A stretch of 64,000 nt of DNA, taken from the NCBI RefSeq assembly GCF_000005505.3, contig NC_016133.3:26390508-26454507 (forward strand), given 5' to 3'. The notes below the pieces were generated by a model that saw only the letters and a list, made by a program, of their open reading frames with translations, was not told the origin of the DNA and made no database searches. Position numbers and translations under genes: made by a program. Below, piece after piece: positions 54,495 through 64,000 of the stretch. Origin of the DNA: Brachypodium distachyon. Taxonomy: Eukaryota; Streptophyta; Magnoliopsida; Poales; Poaceae. The first letter of the stretch is position 1. The number at the start of each line of letters is the position of its first letter.

Positions 54495-55348
54495 CCCAAG
54501 GGCGATGCGGTCTAGAAATTTCAAGGCTCGGGCGAAGATGCTCACCGGCGAGTCGTCACGAAGCGATGGACGGCGGCAGCAGTGGAGTTCTCCGGCGGCA
54601 AATTCCGGCAGCCTAAGGGCGTGTGCGCGTCGGGGTTTGGGGGGAAAAAGAAGAGGAGGCCGTGGCCTTTATAGGGACGCGGTCGGCGAGGCGCGGGAGG
54701 CACGAGACGAGGAGATCGCGGCGGTGAGCGCGCGGCGGCGAAGAAGGAAGGCGCGCGCGCGTCGCGGCGGAGATCCGGGGCTTTCCCCGCGGAGAAGACG
54801 ACCCCGACAGGTAGGCCCCACCTGCCGGTGGCTCGGCTCGGGCGCGGTCGGAAATGGGCCGGTTCGGCCCATTTGGCCGGGCCGGTCCGGTTTTCTTCCT
54901 TTTTTTTTCTTTTAGCCCTTTTCTTTTTCTCTTTTTCTCATTTCTTTGATATCTGTTGATTTTGAACTCCAAATTGGTCCAAATAAATTCCAGAAAATTT
55001 GTAAAATCATGTTTTATCATGATTCAACTTCTGGGAGTAATTTCCCCTCAAAATAAAATATCTAAAAATACATTTGCCCTATAAATGCCTTTAGGGCTGT
55101 ATAACTATTTAAATAAAATAGTTTTTCAACTCCAAAAATTATTGGATAGCTTATTTATGCAATAAACCCCTTTTATAAATGAACCCTATTGGTTTGAAGA
55201 TCCAAAGCTCAAATGGGTGTAAACCCGAGGGTTTAAAATTGAAATAAAACCTTTTCAAGGCCTTTTGAGATTCAAATATGCAATTGTGGCATGATGCTTA
55301 TGGATGCAATGCACATGTAAAAAAGTTTGAAATTTTTGGGTTGTTACA
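54495..55348 (-). repeat. Tekay LTR fragment, 5' end, reverse orientation
   Basis: On the minus strand it starts TGTAACAACCC (at 55348) and runs through U3, a TATAAAGG box (54668-54673) and the first part of the GC-rich leader, then breaks off into Tat-4. It closely resembles U3 of the 10970-14180 solo LTR. The left edge is approximate. Confidence 0.85.
54668..54673 (-). promoter_or_regulatory. TATA box of Tekay LTR fragment
   Basis: The minus strand reads CCCTATAAAGGCC. A transcript from it would run leftward, antisense to the Tat-4 antisense gene (that is, sense to Tat). Confidence 0.6.
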
Positions 55349-56119
55349 CAGTCGCTTCATTTTTTCTCTGACAGTGTTATTTTCAATACACATTGGGTTA
55401 TTGTTACTAGATTCATCTGCACTCATTTTGCTTCCTCGTGGGTATTATGTAATATGTATGGGCCTTGTTCTGGGGATAGAAGACCGGAATTCATTGATTT
55501 GTTATATGAACTTCATCTTCCTGTTCATGAGAATTGGGTTTTTATGGGTGACTTCAACTTTATAAGGTCACCAAAAAATAGAAATAGGCCTGGTGGAAAT
55601 GTAGAGGATATGTTCTTATTTAATGACATTATTCATGTGCTTTACTTTAGAGGAAATACCAATCAAAGGAATGACTTTTACTTGGACTAATATGCAAGAA
55701 ATTCCTCTTCTTGAATAGTTGGATTGGGTTTTAGTTCATCTCATTGGACTGGTGATTTTCCAAATACCTCTGCTAAAGCTCTTGCAAGGCCGGTCTCTGA
55801 TCATGTTCCTTTCCTGGTGACTGTGCAAACAAAAATCCCTCGTACAAAGCTCTTTAGATTTGAAATTTTTTGGATTCATCATGCTGGTTTTAAAGAGACT
55901 GTGGCTGCTGCTTGGAATCTCCCGATTCATAGTTTAAAATCTGATGCCATTTTAAATGGTAAACTTAAAAATGTAAGAAGGGCTCTTAAGAGATGGAGTA
56001 AGGCTTTATCCAAGCTCACTTTGTTGATCTGTAATTGCAATAAGGTTTTGGCTTTCTTAGATGCAATTGAAGAAGCAGGCTACTTTCTACCTCTAAAAGA
56101 AATCTCAGGAAATTTTTGA
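55349..56119 (+). pseudogene. LINE endonuclease domain
   Basis: Apurinic-type endonuclease of L1 elements. The N-terminal part with the first catalytic residues is missing. Visible are MYGPCSGDRRPEF (about 55454), FMGDFNFIRSP (about 55540) and the SDHVPFLVT motif (about 55796) with the catalytic Asp-His pair. A frameshift and stop near 55690-55717 separate two frames. The link to RT follows (KRWSKALSKL). Confidence 0.87.
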
Positions 56120-57646
56120 AGAGGCATATTGCACATTTGCATGTTTCCCAGAATCAGTATTGGATGAAAAGATGTACTGTTAGATGGACCAAATTTGGTG
56201 ATGAAAATACAAAGTTTTTTCATAGGATGGCTACTGAGCGCCGTAGAAGAAATAGTATTGCTTCTCTGCAGCAGTCGGATGGGCAGTGTGGGGAACTTCA
56301 TGAGGAAAAGGCTGAAATTTTATTCAATGCTTATAAGCAAATATTAGGGGAATCTGCTCCTCAAAGAATGCTTTTTAATCTGGCAGTTTTAATTAAAAGA
56401 GTTGAGGGTCTGGATATTCCATCCACCCCTTTCTCTCAACAAGAAATTGATGATGCTCTGAGAAAATCCCAATTGATAAAGCACCTGGCCCTGATGGTTT
56501 TAGCGGTTGTTTTCTTAAGTTTTGTTGGGACATTATTGCTGAGGATTTTTATAGAGAGTTCAGGGATTTTCAGGATGGAAAAGTTGATCTACTTAGTCTG
56601 AATTCTTCCCTGATCACTTTAGTTCCTAAGAAACTCAATCCTATGAATCCTAATGACTACAGACCCATTTCTTTGCTCAATTGCTGTCTGAAACTGCTGA
56701 CTAAGCTTTTAGCTGATAGATTACAGAAATGGATTTTGAAAATTGTTCATACAAATCAATAAGGTTTTATTAAAGGAAGATCCATTCAGGATTGTCTTGC
56801 TTGGGCTTTTGAATATCTTCATCAATGCCAGACTTCTAGAAGGCCCATTTTAGTGCTCAAGCTGGATTTTGAGAAAGCTTTTGATATGATTGAGCATGAT
56901 GCCATTTTAAATATGCTTAGCTGTATGGGTTTCAATGATAAAAGGATTATGTGGATTAAGACCATCCTTTCCTCTGGGCAATGTGCCGTTCTCTTAAATG
57001 GAGTTCCGGGGAAAAGTTTCAAATGTCTAAGGGTTTCAGGCAGGGAGATCCTCTGTCACCTCTCCTTTTTGTTCTTGCTGCTGATCTCCATTATTAATAG
57101 AGAGCATGGTTTGGGGAACCTAAGTTTACCTATTCCAAGAGATGGTCCTTTCCCTATTATTCAATATGCCGACGACACAATACTTGTTATGCCTGCTGTG
57201 GAAAACCAAGTGTTGCACTTAAAGGAAGTTTTGCAGAGATATGCCTCTTCAACTGGTCTTAAAATTAATTTTCATTAATATAATATGATTCCTATTAATG
57301 TTGAGTCTCAAAGAGCAAAAGAGTTGGCTGATTTATTTGGCTGTGCTATTGGATCCATGCCATTCACCTATCTTGGTCTACCTTTGGGGATCACACAACC
57401 GTCTGTTACTGATTTCCTCCCTTTGGTAGACAGAATTGAGAGGAGATTGTCTAGTACTACTGCCTGGCTCTCCTATGGTGGCAAATTGACTATTGTTAAT
57501 TCTGTCCTCTCCTCTTTAGCTACATACACGATGTGTTCCCTGCAGCTTCCAGTTAAGATTGTTGATCAAATTGATAAAATTAGAAGAAGATGTCTCTGGA
57601 GCAAGAAAAATGCTAATGGTGATTCTTGTAATGCTTTAGCTGCCTA
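56120..57646 (+). pseudogene. LINE reverse transcriptase
   Basis: Target-primed RT. The stretch ERRRRNSIASLQ (about 56236) precedes the RT. Motifs: PNDYRPISLLNC (about 56650), GFIKGRSIQDC after a stop (about 56763), LDFEKAFDMIEHD (about 56862), a shifted GDPLSPLLF (about 57045) and the catalytic YADDT at about 57166. Then FTYLGLPLG and WLSYGGKLTIVNSVL of the thumb. At least four frame breaks or stops; not functional. Confidence 0.88.
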
Positions 57647-58648
57647 GGATAAAGTTCGTCGTCCCAAAAAGAGTGGTGGTCTTGGAGTGATCAATTTGAG
57701 AGTTCAGAATCAAGGTCTTTTGTTGAAGCATCTCTACAAATTTTATAATAAGCAAGATATTCCATGGGTGAATTTTCTTTGGGAAACTCACTATCAGCAG
57801 GGGGTGCTCATGCCATGTCCCCTTGTGGGTCATTTTGGTGGATGTCTATTATGAAATTATCTCCTATTTTCAGAGGAATTAGTACTTGCAATCCTGGAAT
57901 GGGTGATACTGTTCTTCTTTGGAAAGATTCTTGGGCTAAGGATGACATTGCTTCTAAGTTTGCTTGTTTGCATTCTTATGCTAGTAATGTGGACATTTCT
58001 ATTGATGAATATTGCAATCTAGGGTCAGTCAGTGCAGGATTTCACACACCTATTTCTCCAGAAGCTATGACTGAAATGCAAGAGCTTCATGAAATTATTA
58101 TAGAGGCTGATATCTCTTTGCACAGATTGGATGAGTAGTCTCCTGTTTGGGGGACAGTTTTCTCTGCGAAAAAATTCTATGATTTTTGCTTCAAGAGAGT
58201 CATTCCACCTCTGCCCCTTACTTGGATCTGGAAGTCCAAGATTAGCTTAAAGGTCAAGATTTTTGTTTGGTTGTTGCTTAATGATCGATTGAACACTAAG
58301 AATATGCTATCAAGAAGACATTACAATGTGGGTTCTGATCTCATCTGTGTTCTTTGCAACACCAATTGTGAGGAAACTCTGGCTCATCTCTTTTTGGAAT
58401 GTCCTTTCAGTATTTGGTGTGGGCAGCACTTGAACATCGTTTGGCCTGATAATATCTCCTGTGTTGATGCCCTTCTTGAATTGAAGCACCAACTTAATAA
58501 TCCTCTTTTCTTTGAGGTCTTCTCCATTGCTGCTTGGAACATTTGGAAGACTAGGAATAAACTTATCTTTGAGGGTGAAAGGGCTAGTTTTCAGGTCTGG
58601 CTGACTAAGTTTAAGTCTGCCATTGCTTTACTTGGCATTTTCATTTGA
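57647..58648 (+). pseudogene. LINE C-terminal region with zinc-binding domain
   Basis: Continues after a TAG with KKSGGLGVINL. It then breaks several times and ends in the zf-RVT-like region WKSKISLKVKIFVWLLLNDRL (about 58229) and C-x2-C with ETLAHLFLECPF (about 58350-58405), followed by AWNIWKTRNKLIFEG. Stop at 58646-58648. Confidence 0.85.
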
Positions 58649-58736
58649 TCTTGACTGACCTTTTATAATCTTAGTGCCAGGGGTATGCCCCTAATGTAAA
58701 TATGTAAATGTAAAACCCCTTTTTTAATATAGCACA

Positions 58737-58772
58737 GTAGGAGCCTCTCCTACTGTTTCTGTTCAAAAAAAA
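58737..58772 (+). other. LINE 3' hairpin and poly(A)
   Basis: GTAGGAG (58737-58743) and CTCCTAC (58747-58753) form a 7-bp stem with a 3-base loop, followed by TGTTTCTGTTC and eight A. It is probably the RT recognition end. Confidence 0.65.
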
Positions 58773-58895
58773 GAGAAAAATTCTTTAACAAAAGAAGTTT
58801 AATTGACAAAAGGACTCAAGATTTACGTGACAAGCCGAAGTCGAGGGAGCCGTTTCGGCTCCATGCCTCTCCAAGCGAATCGACGAGCGGGGCAA
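58773..58895. other. Unassigned spacer between LINE and Tat-5 LTR
   Basis: 123 bases not matched to another element by eye. It includes a perfect 7-bp stem GGAGCCG-TTT-CGGCTCC at 58846-58862. Confidence 0.3.
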
Positions 58896-59612
58896 CCTTT
58901 GTGTCGGGCGAGCTCCCGGGCTTTCTCTCAGTGGCTAGGTACTCCTCATCGCCCTCTGCTGGCTGCCTACTGGAGCCACTAAGCGTCCGTCGAGCCAGCT
59001 TCGTCCGAACCAGCTAACTGACTAACTAGTCAACAGAGAACCTAGAACCCCTTGACCGTCGGCATGGGTCCTCCTTTTATACATAAAGGGATGCCACATG
59101 TGCCACGGTGCATGAGCTACAAGTGTCCAACGGGGAGGCATGCAACTCCCCCCGGTAAGCTGGTGGCGTGCATGGGTGCCACCTTCGCTGCTAGGGGCCT
59201 AAGACCCTAGGGTAGGATTAGACAACCACTATTCCTTGGATCGGACGAGTAACTACTCGTCGGTCGGCTCGTTTACCGAGCCGCGCGCCTTGCTCCTTGC
59301 CTTGGTGGGACCGCGCGTCCCGCGCCCGCCACGCCCCGCGCGGCGCTGTCAACTGGGCCCCACGCCCAAGGCGGGGGCACGCGCCCGGGAACCCCCAGTC
59401 CCAGCAACTCGACCCCGGGAAGCACCCGGGCTGAACGCACCCGGGAACCCCCTCCCGGGAAGCCGCTTCCCGGGAGGTGCCTAGGCGGGAATATTCTCCG
59501 AAGCCCCGCTAGCCCCTTTCGGGCTGGTACCTTGCCGGGGAGCTCATAAGCGCTCCCCGGGATGAGATCTTCCTGGGAACCCCGGAAAGGGGCCTGCGCG
59601 TCGAGCAGCGGG
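58896..59612 (-). repeat. Tat-5 LTR remnant
   Basis: Matches 51680-52385 of Tat-4 closely, including TATAAAA (59075-59081, minus) and the 13-bp inverted repeat (59451-59477). R/U5 end and U3 start are missing. The region 59613-59950 is the upstream region of the antisense gene, without another gene. Confidence 0.85.
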
Positions 59613-61728
59613 CTATGCCCTTAACCGACGCGTGGGCCCCGATCAGTCGCGGGCCCACGTCCCTTCGCTGCCCCGTGTACGGCGCCGTTACAAGCGGAGC
59701 AGTGAACGCGCGATCTCCGCCCTAACTCCCCCCCCTAAGTAGGGTAGTTAAGGCCACTCCGCGTATTATTTCCAGTGATTAGGAGTTATCCCCGCGCACC
59801 CGTAGGGTATGGAACCGGCCGTTACCAAACAGCCGGGCGTCATAAAACCTCCACTGTTGCCAAAAGGGGAACAACACTTTGCCCTTTCGCCTCCATCCAC
59901 TTTTGCATCTCATATCCCTGCGCTCCTGCCAGCCTCCGCCCTCGCTTTCCATGGCGCCCCCCACCACCAGGAAGGGGAAGGAGGTCCAAACCTCGAAGAA
60001 GGCCGCGACAAGCAAGACCGAGGCGGCAATCAAAGCAGCCGCCGCCAAGGACCAGAAGCGGCGCGAGATGCGCGCCACAGTCGCCTTCTTCCGCCCCGGC
60101 GACAACGGCGAGGCGTTGGGGAAGCTCCGGCACGCCGTCGCCTCCAACTTCAATGAGCACGGGGAGACGCAGATCTTCCCAGTGGGCGTCGAGCACCAGG
60201 ACAACGATTTCCGGGTGTTCGCGCGCTTCATCCTCTGTGGCATGGTGCCGCCCTTCTCTCTGTTCCTCCACGCACTGATGGAGTCTTATCAGTTGTGGGT
60301 GGCGCCGCTCCACCCCACCTCATTGTTCCTCCTCGCCACCTTCCAGTTCCTCTGCGAGGCGTTCGTGAGGGTAATGCCGTTGGTGGGGCTCTTCCGCCAC
60401 TACTTCTACCCGCGGATCGACAACGCAAAGGCGATGTCGTCAGGGGTGGTCTTCCGTGCACGCGACCAGAAGAAGTCCGAGTTCATCGTCCGGTCGGGGA
60501 AGAAGATTGAAAAAGAGTGGCGGGGCGACTGGTGATAGGTCCGGGTGGGGGACCCCCAGGAGTTCATCCAGTCGCCGACGGAGTTGCCGGTACCCCAGAA
60601 CGGCTGGCAGGACACGTACCACCGCGACGCCGACCTCCTCCCCATCATGGAGAAGATCAAGGCGTTGCGGCTAGCGGGGCTCACCGATGTTGACGTGGCA
60701 CGCACCTTCGTCCATCGGCACATAGCCCCGCTGCAGCTACGTTCCCGGCCCGCGTGGATGTACACGAGCTCTGGGGACAGGACACGCCTCCAGGCGGACG
60801 GCATGGACTTTGAGTCCCTCAGGACATGGGTGAGGGGGAGTTCCCGCCGGGGGTTTCCGCTCTCCACGCCGGCGTCAAGGCGCTCAGCGACATCGTCGGC
60901 ACCTTCCCGCCCTGCAACGAGTGGGGCCTGATGGACGACACCCCCACCCGGGTCCCGCACGCTCCCCCACAAGAACCCCGTGGGAAGCAGGTGCTCGAGG
61001 AGAGCGAGGGCGGGTCCGAGCCCAGCTGGCCCTCCTTCCGGTCGCTGGACGACGAGGCGGGCCAGGTGGCTGCGTCCCCGGAAGTCATCGTCGTGGAGGA
61101 CGACGACGAGGAAAGCAGCGACAGCGCGCCCTTGATCGTGAGAAGATCAAGGGCGTTCGCAGCGGCCGTAGCCATCTCCTCAAGGGCGACGTCCGCCCCG
61201 GCAGCGGCCACCAACCTAGCAGCGGCCACCAACCTAGCGGCGGCCGCTTCTAGGGCGCCCATCGGTACCTCAACGGCATCCGCGGCAACAGGGGCCGCGA
61301 GTGCCTCGGCGGGGGCCCCTGCCTTGGCGGCGGCCGCCAGCTCCGCGGCGCGAACCGGTCCTGGGGTGCCCGCCGGTACCCCGGCTGCGCCAGCGCCTGC
61401 GAAGGTCACCGGCGCCCCGGCAACGGCCTTCGCCCCGGGGGCGGGGGCCTCCGCGAGTTTGGCTCCCGGCGCCGCGGCGGCATCGCCGTCAACACCCGGA
61501 GCTCTCGAGGGGTCTTCCGGGGCTTCGCGCTCCGGCGCAACCCCCCGAAATCCTCATCGCCGGCGGGCGCCAGCAAGAGGGCGAGGAGCGATTCCCTGCC
61601 CGACACACCAAGCAAGAGGACGCGCACCGACGCTGGCGGTGCCGCCGACCCTGCTGCCACAGGGGTCCGCAGCGGCGCGGGCGTGTCCCTTGGCGACTCA
61701 GCCCCAACGGAGACAGGGCCGGCACCGG

Positions 61729-61802
61729 GTATGTCCTTGTTGATTCTCTGCAACTGCAATTTCTGTTAGCTAGGCTCATGAACATACCTTCTCTTTCTGC
61801 AG
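61729..61802 (+). other. Intron 1 of Tat-5 antisense gene
   Basis: GTATGT donor, pyrimidine-rich TTCTCTTTCTGCAG acceptor. It matches the intron at 36550-36629 (minus) in position and phase though not in sequence. Confidence 0.75.
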
Positions 61803-61898
61803 TGAGCGGCAGCTTGCCCGCGGCAAGCCTCTTGGATGCTCCCGCAGGCACGGGCATCGTAGGGGAGGCTGCCCCGGCAAGCCCGACGACAGCACAAG

Positions 61899-61974
61899 GT
61901 AACCGCCCCGGTCGCCCTTGTTTGCCTTCGATAGCTCCAGCCATCACCGATCCTCATGCTTCTCATTGCTGCAG
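61899..61974 (+). other. Intron 2 of Tat-5 antisense gene
   Basis: GTAACC donor and TCTCATTGCTGCAG acceptor, matching the intron at 36380-36459 (minus). Confidence 0.75.
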
Positions 61975-63524
61975 GCACAGGTGCGCCCTTGCCAGGAACG
62001 GGCGCACCCGTGGTCGACCCTGACTCAGTCGCCGAGGCCGCGGGGGCGGAGGTGGAGGCGGAACCGGCTCTCACATCCGGCCCCGCTGCGACGGACACAG
62101 CGGCAGCAGAGGATGCCGCCGCCGCCGTGACGGCTCTTGGCGACGCGCCCGAAGCCGCGGACATGGTCGGCACGGGCTCACCTGTCGTCCAACAGGAGGC
62201 AAACCCCGCCGGAGGCAAGGAGCCTTCTCCAAACCCGAGGTCCCTGAGCGCAGGTGCGGGGGAAGTTGACGGGGAAGGACGGCAAGACTCCCGGGAGCAA
62301 GTTGGCGACCCCGCGCCTAGCCCCACTTCGGCAGCAGGGGCTTCATCATCCTTGGGGGCTCTCCCCGGCACCGACCTCGGCACCCTCGCCGGGGTCGCTT
62401 GGAAACCCCTTACCTGGGATCCGAGCGTCTTCGAGCGGGGGCACCGGTTCCTGGGCGCCGTCCGGGACCAGCAATTTTCCTTCGTCACCTCCTACAACAA
62501 GGTGAGGGAGCGCCACACCGCCTAGAATCAACTCGGCGAGGTGCGGGAGGCCGTGGAGAGAGAGCGGCGCGAACTCTCCCGGCGGCGCGAGGAGGCGCGC
62601 CTCGTCGAAGAGGAGGCGCGGCTGGCCCGGCACGCCCTGGAGGCCGCTCAGGAGCCGGTAGTCTCAGAGACCGAGCTCCGTCGGCAACTGGAGGTCCAGC
62701 GCGTGGAGCTCCAAGGAAGGCTCGACACGATGGCGGCAACTCTCAAAACGGCTCGGAAGGAGCATGCCGAGGTGCTCGCGACGGCCCAGACACGGCTGGA
62801 CGAGAAGAGTGAGCTGATCGCCAATTACCGCGGCGAAATCCAAGGCCTCCACGTCCTGCTGGAGGTGCAGGTCAAGGCTGCCGAGGATGCGGCGAGAGCG
62901 GTGGCTCGGCACGAAGCCGAGCTCAACTCCGCCAAAGACAGAGCGGCCGGGCTTGAGGACGAGTTGGCCGCCGTCCGGGAAGAGCTCGCCAAGGCCGGCG
63001 TGGACAACGCGACCAAGGCCGCAGAGCTTGCGAGGCTGGAGGGCCGCGTCAGCAAGGCCAAGAAGGCCGCACAAGATGCCCGACTCCATCACGGCACGCT
63101 GATCGGGCAGCGCTAGCTTGAGACGGAGAAGCTGACGAAGATCGCCCAGTCGCTGCGCAACCTGCTGCCCAAGTTCGAGCTGCAGGCGGCAGAGGTCGAT
63201 GGCACGGACGTCACGACGCTTAACCCCTTCTTCTCCGACTTGGTGGGGAAGCTCGGGGCGCTCGATGTCTGGATCGCCAGGTATGGCGCCAACGAAGTCG
63301 CCAACTACACTCGGGAGGCTGCCGGGACAATCCTCCCGCGGATTCATCTCCGTGACCCGGAGTTCCCCTTCGAGTCCCTGCTGGACGCTTGGTCCGATAG
63401 TGAGGACGAGCCCACGCACACCCAAGCAGTGCGCGAGTTCATCGACGAGGTCGTCGAGCGGATGCAGATGAAGCCGGAGCCTGATCTCCCCGCCGACCCT
63501 CCAGCCGAAGACGGCGACAACTAG

Positions 63525-64000
63525 TTGCCGCAGCCCCCAGCCGTACTCATTTCTTCGACTGTACCTTCTTCTGTTTGCTTTCCCTGCAAGTATGGCGCTT
63601 AGCGCCGTTTGAACAATCACCTTTTGATTAGTCCATGTAATCATTCGGCACTTAGTCAATCAAGCTTGTTAATTTGCTCAATTTTTGTCCCTTTTTCCCG
63701 AGGCTGCCTCGCGGGATGGTTCCCTTAGCCTTTACGTGTTACGCCTTGTGTTGCCGGGGACTCGCACGCCCCACCCTTGACAAGACCAGGGACCCGGGAT
63801 GGACCCGTGGTGCCGACCTGGGGCCAAGCGGTAGGCGGCGAGCCACTCCACTTGCGGGGTAACTACTCCAAGCCATGTCCTCCCGGGACGGACCCGGGAG
63901 CCACATGGGGAGCGCACTCCCCCCGCAAGCATCCTCCTCACACCCCGGCCACGTGCAGGTTCCGAGACAACACTTGGCGAAGCAGCGTTAACTCTTAGTT
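63525..64000 (+). other. Tat-5 region downstream of antisense gene
   Basis: No gene. The stretch 63690-63960 is similar to the reverse complement of 18660-18935 and of 40130-40345, a GC-rich block rich in GGGACCCGGG-like words, so it is a conserved noncoding segment of Tat elements. It probably holds the antisense transcript's 3' end. Confidence 0.6.

Larger units (their letters stand above)
55349..58772 (+). mobile_element. L1-type LINE, 5'-truncated and degenerate
   Basis: The order is endonuclease, reverse transcriptase, C-terminal zinc-finger region, short 3' UTR and A-run (58765-58772). The 5' end is cut at the LTR fragment. Numerous stops and shifts make it an old copy. Low GC and the plant L1-style 3' end (hairpin with GTAGGAG and CTCCTAC at 58737-58753, then GTTCAAAA) set it apart from its neighbours. 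Confidence 0.92.
59951..63524 (+). pseudogene. Tat-5 antisense gene, three exons, most complete copy
   Basis: ATG at 59951 in CTTTCCATGG. Exon 1 is 59951-61728, intron 61729-61802 (GTATGT...CTGCAG, 74 bp), exon 2 is 61803-61898 (96 nt), intron 61899-61974 (GTAACC...CTGCAG, 76 bp), exon 3 is 61975-63524. Exon 1 encodes the Lys-rich start, FRPGDNG, FRVFARFIL, HPTSLFLLATFQFLCEAF, FIVRSGKKIEKEWRGDW, the PPCNEWG motif, an acidic patch, and an Ala/Pro linker to GVFRGFALRRN and KRARSDSLPDTPSKRTRT (a possible nuclear signal). Exon 3 encodes GTLAGVAWKPLTWDPSVFERGHRF, a long coiled coil (about 62525-63115) and FFSDLVGKLGALDVW, DPEFPFESLLDAWSDSEDEPTHTQ. Defects: TGA-TAG at 60534-60539, a 37-bp deletion at about 60838, frameshift near 61505, TAG at 62523-62525 and 63115-63117. 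Function unknown. Confidence 0.85.
58896..64000 (-). mobile_element. Tat-5, reverse-oriented Tat element (continues past window)
   Basis: LTR remnant (58896-59612), antisense gene with two introns (59951-63524) and 3' region (63525-64000). In element orientation this is the 3' end; integrase and the rest would lie beyond 64000. Compared with Tat-4 a segment of about 80 bp containing LTR start and PPT is missing at about 59612. Confidence 0.87.

Noticed and set aside
1..64000. tRNA, rRNA, CRISPR arrays, bacterial operons or organelle inserts
   Set aside because: No cloverleaf, rRNA core or regular spacer array was noticed; the only tRNA-related sequences are retrotransposon primer sites.

Overview
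The window is plant nuclear DNA, almost certainly from a large-genome grass (Poaceae), and consists of transposable elements inserted into one another. The evidence is the set of retroelement families: Ty3/gypsy chromoviruses of the Tekay/Del (rice RIRE3/RIRE8-like) type with 2-4 kb LTRs and an extra ORF0; Ty3/gypsy Tat-type elements with an antisense gene; a Ty1/copia element of Angela/BARE-like appearance; and an L1-type LINE. I found no host single-copy gene, rRNA, tRNA or CRISPR. The species cannot be named from the sequence. Element names (Tekay-1, Tat-1 and so on) are local labels.

Layout, left to right. (1) 1-9233: Tekay-1, young, in + orientation. Its 5' LTR is cut by the window edge; then come PBS, ORF0, gag-pol with two in-frame TAG codons, PPT and a complete 3' LTR. 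It sits inside Tat-1. (2) 9234-38209: Tat-1 (+), split three ways. Gag-protease (9234-10969) is followed by a reverse solo Tekay LTR (10970-14180) with perfect 5-bp target duplications. Next come RT-RNase H-integrase (14186-17638), a noncoding 3' region, and an antisense three-exon gene. A 15.8-kb copia element (20553-36337) interrupts exon 3 of that gene. (3) Inside the copia integrase lies a 5'-deleted Tekay-2 (24898-33319), which carries a 4-kb solo LTR (25086-29109, perfect 5-bp duplications). (4) 38210-42100: Tat-2, from integrase core to antisense gene. (5) 42101-50479: Tekay-3, internally deleted. (6) 50480-51417: Tat-3, RNase H to integrase N-terminus. (7) 51418-54494: Tat-4 in - orientation (LTR plus antisense gene, which reads + here). 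(8) 54495-55348: reverse Tekay LTR fragment. (9) 55349-58772: degenerate L1 LINE with EN, RT, zinc finger and A-tail. (10) 58896-64000: Tat-5 in - orientation, whose antisense gene is the most complete copy, with both introns.

How the genes work together: the gag, protease, RT, RNase H and integrase modules are the standard copy-and-paste set. The non-standard parts are ORF0 (globular, coiled-coil and acidic) upstream of Tekay gag, the spliced antisense gene of Tat (N-terminal 'putative gypsy type transposon' region plus C-terminal coiled coil), and conserved leader structure inside the Tekay LTRs. The last includes a 60-66-nt cysteine-rich exon-like block whose lengths are all multiples of three, and a pair of palindromes, one of which has changed in a compensatory way between subfamilies. 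Most elements are dead through stops (mostly TAG), frameshifts and deletions. Tekay-1 is by far the youngest, with 3 differences over 1153 aligned LTR bases.
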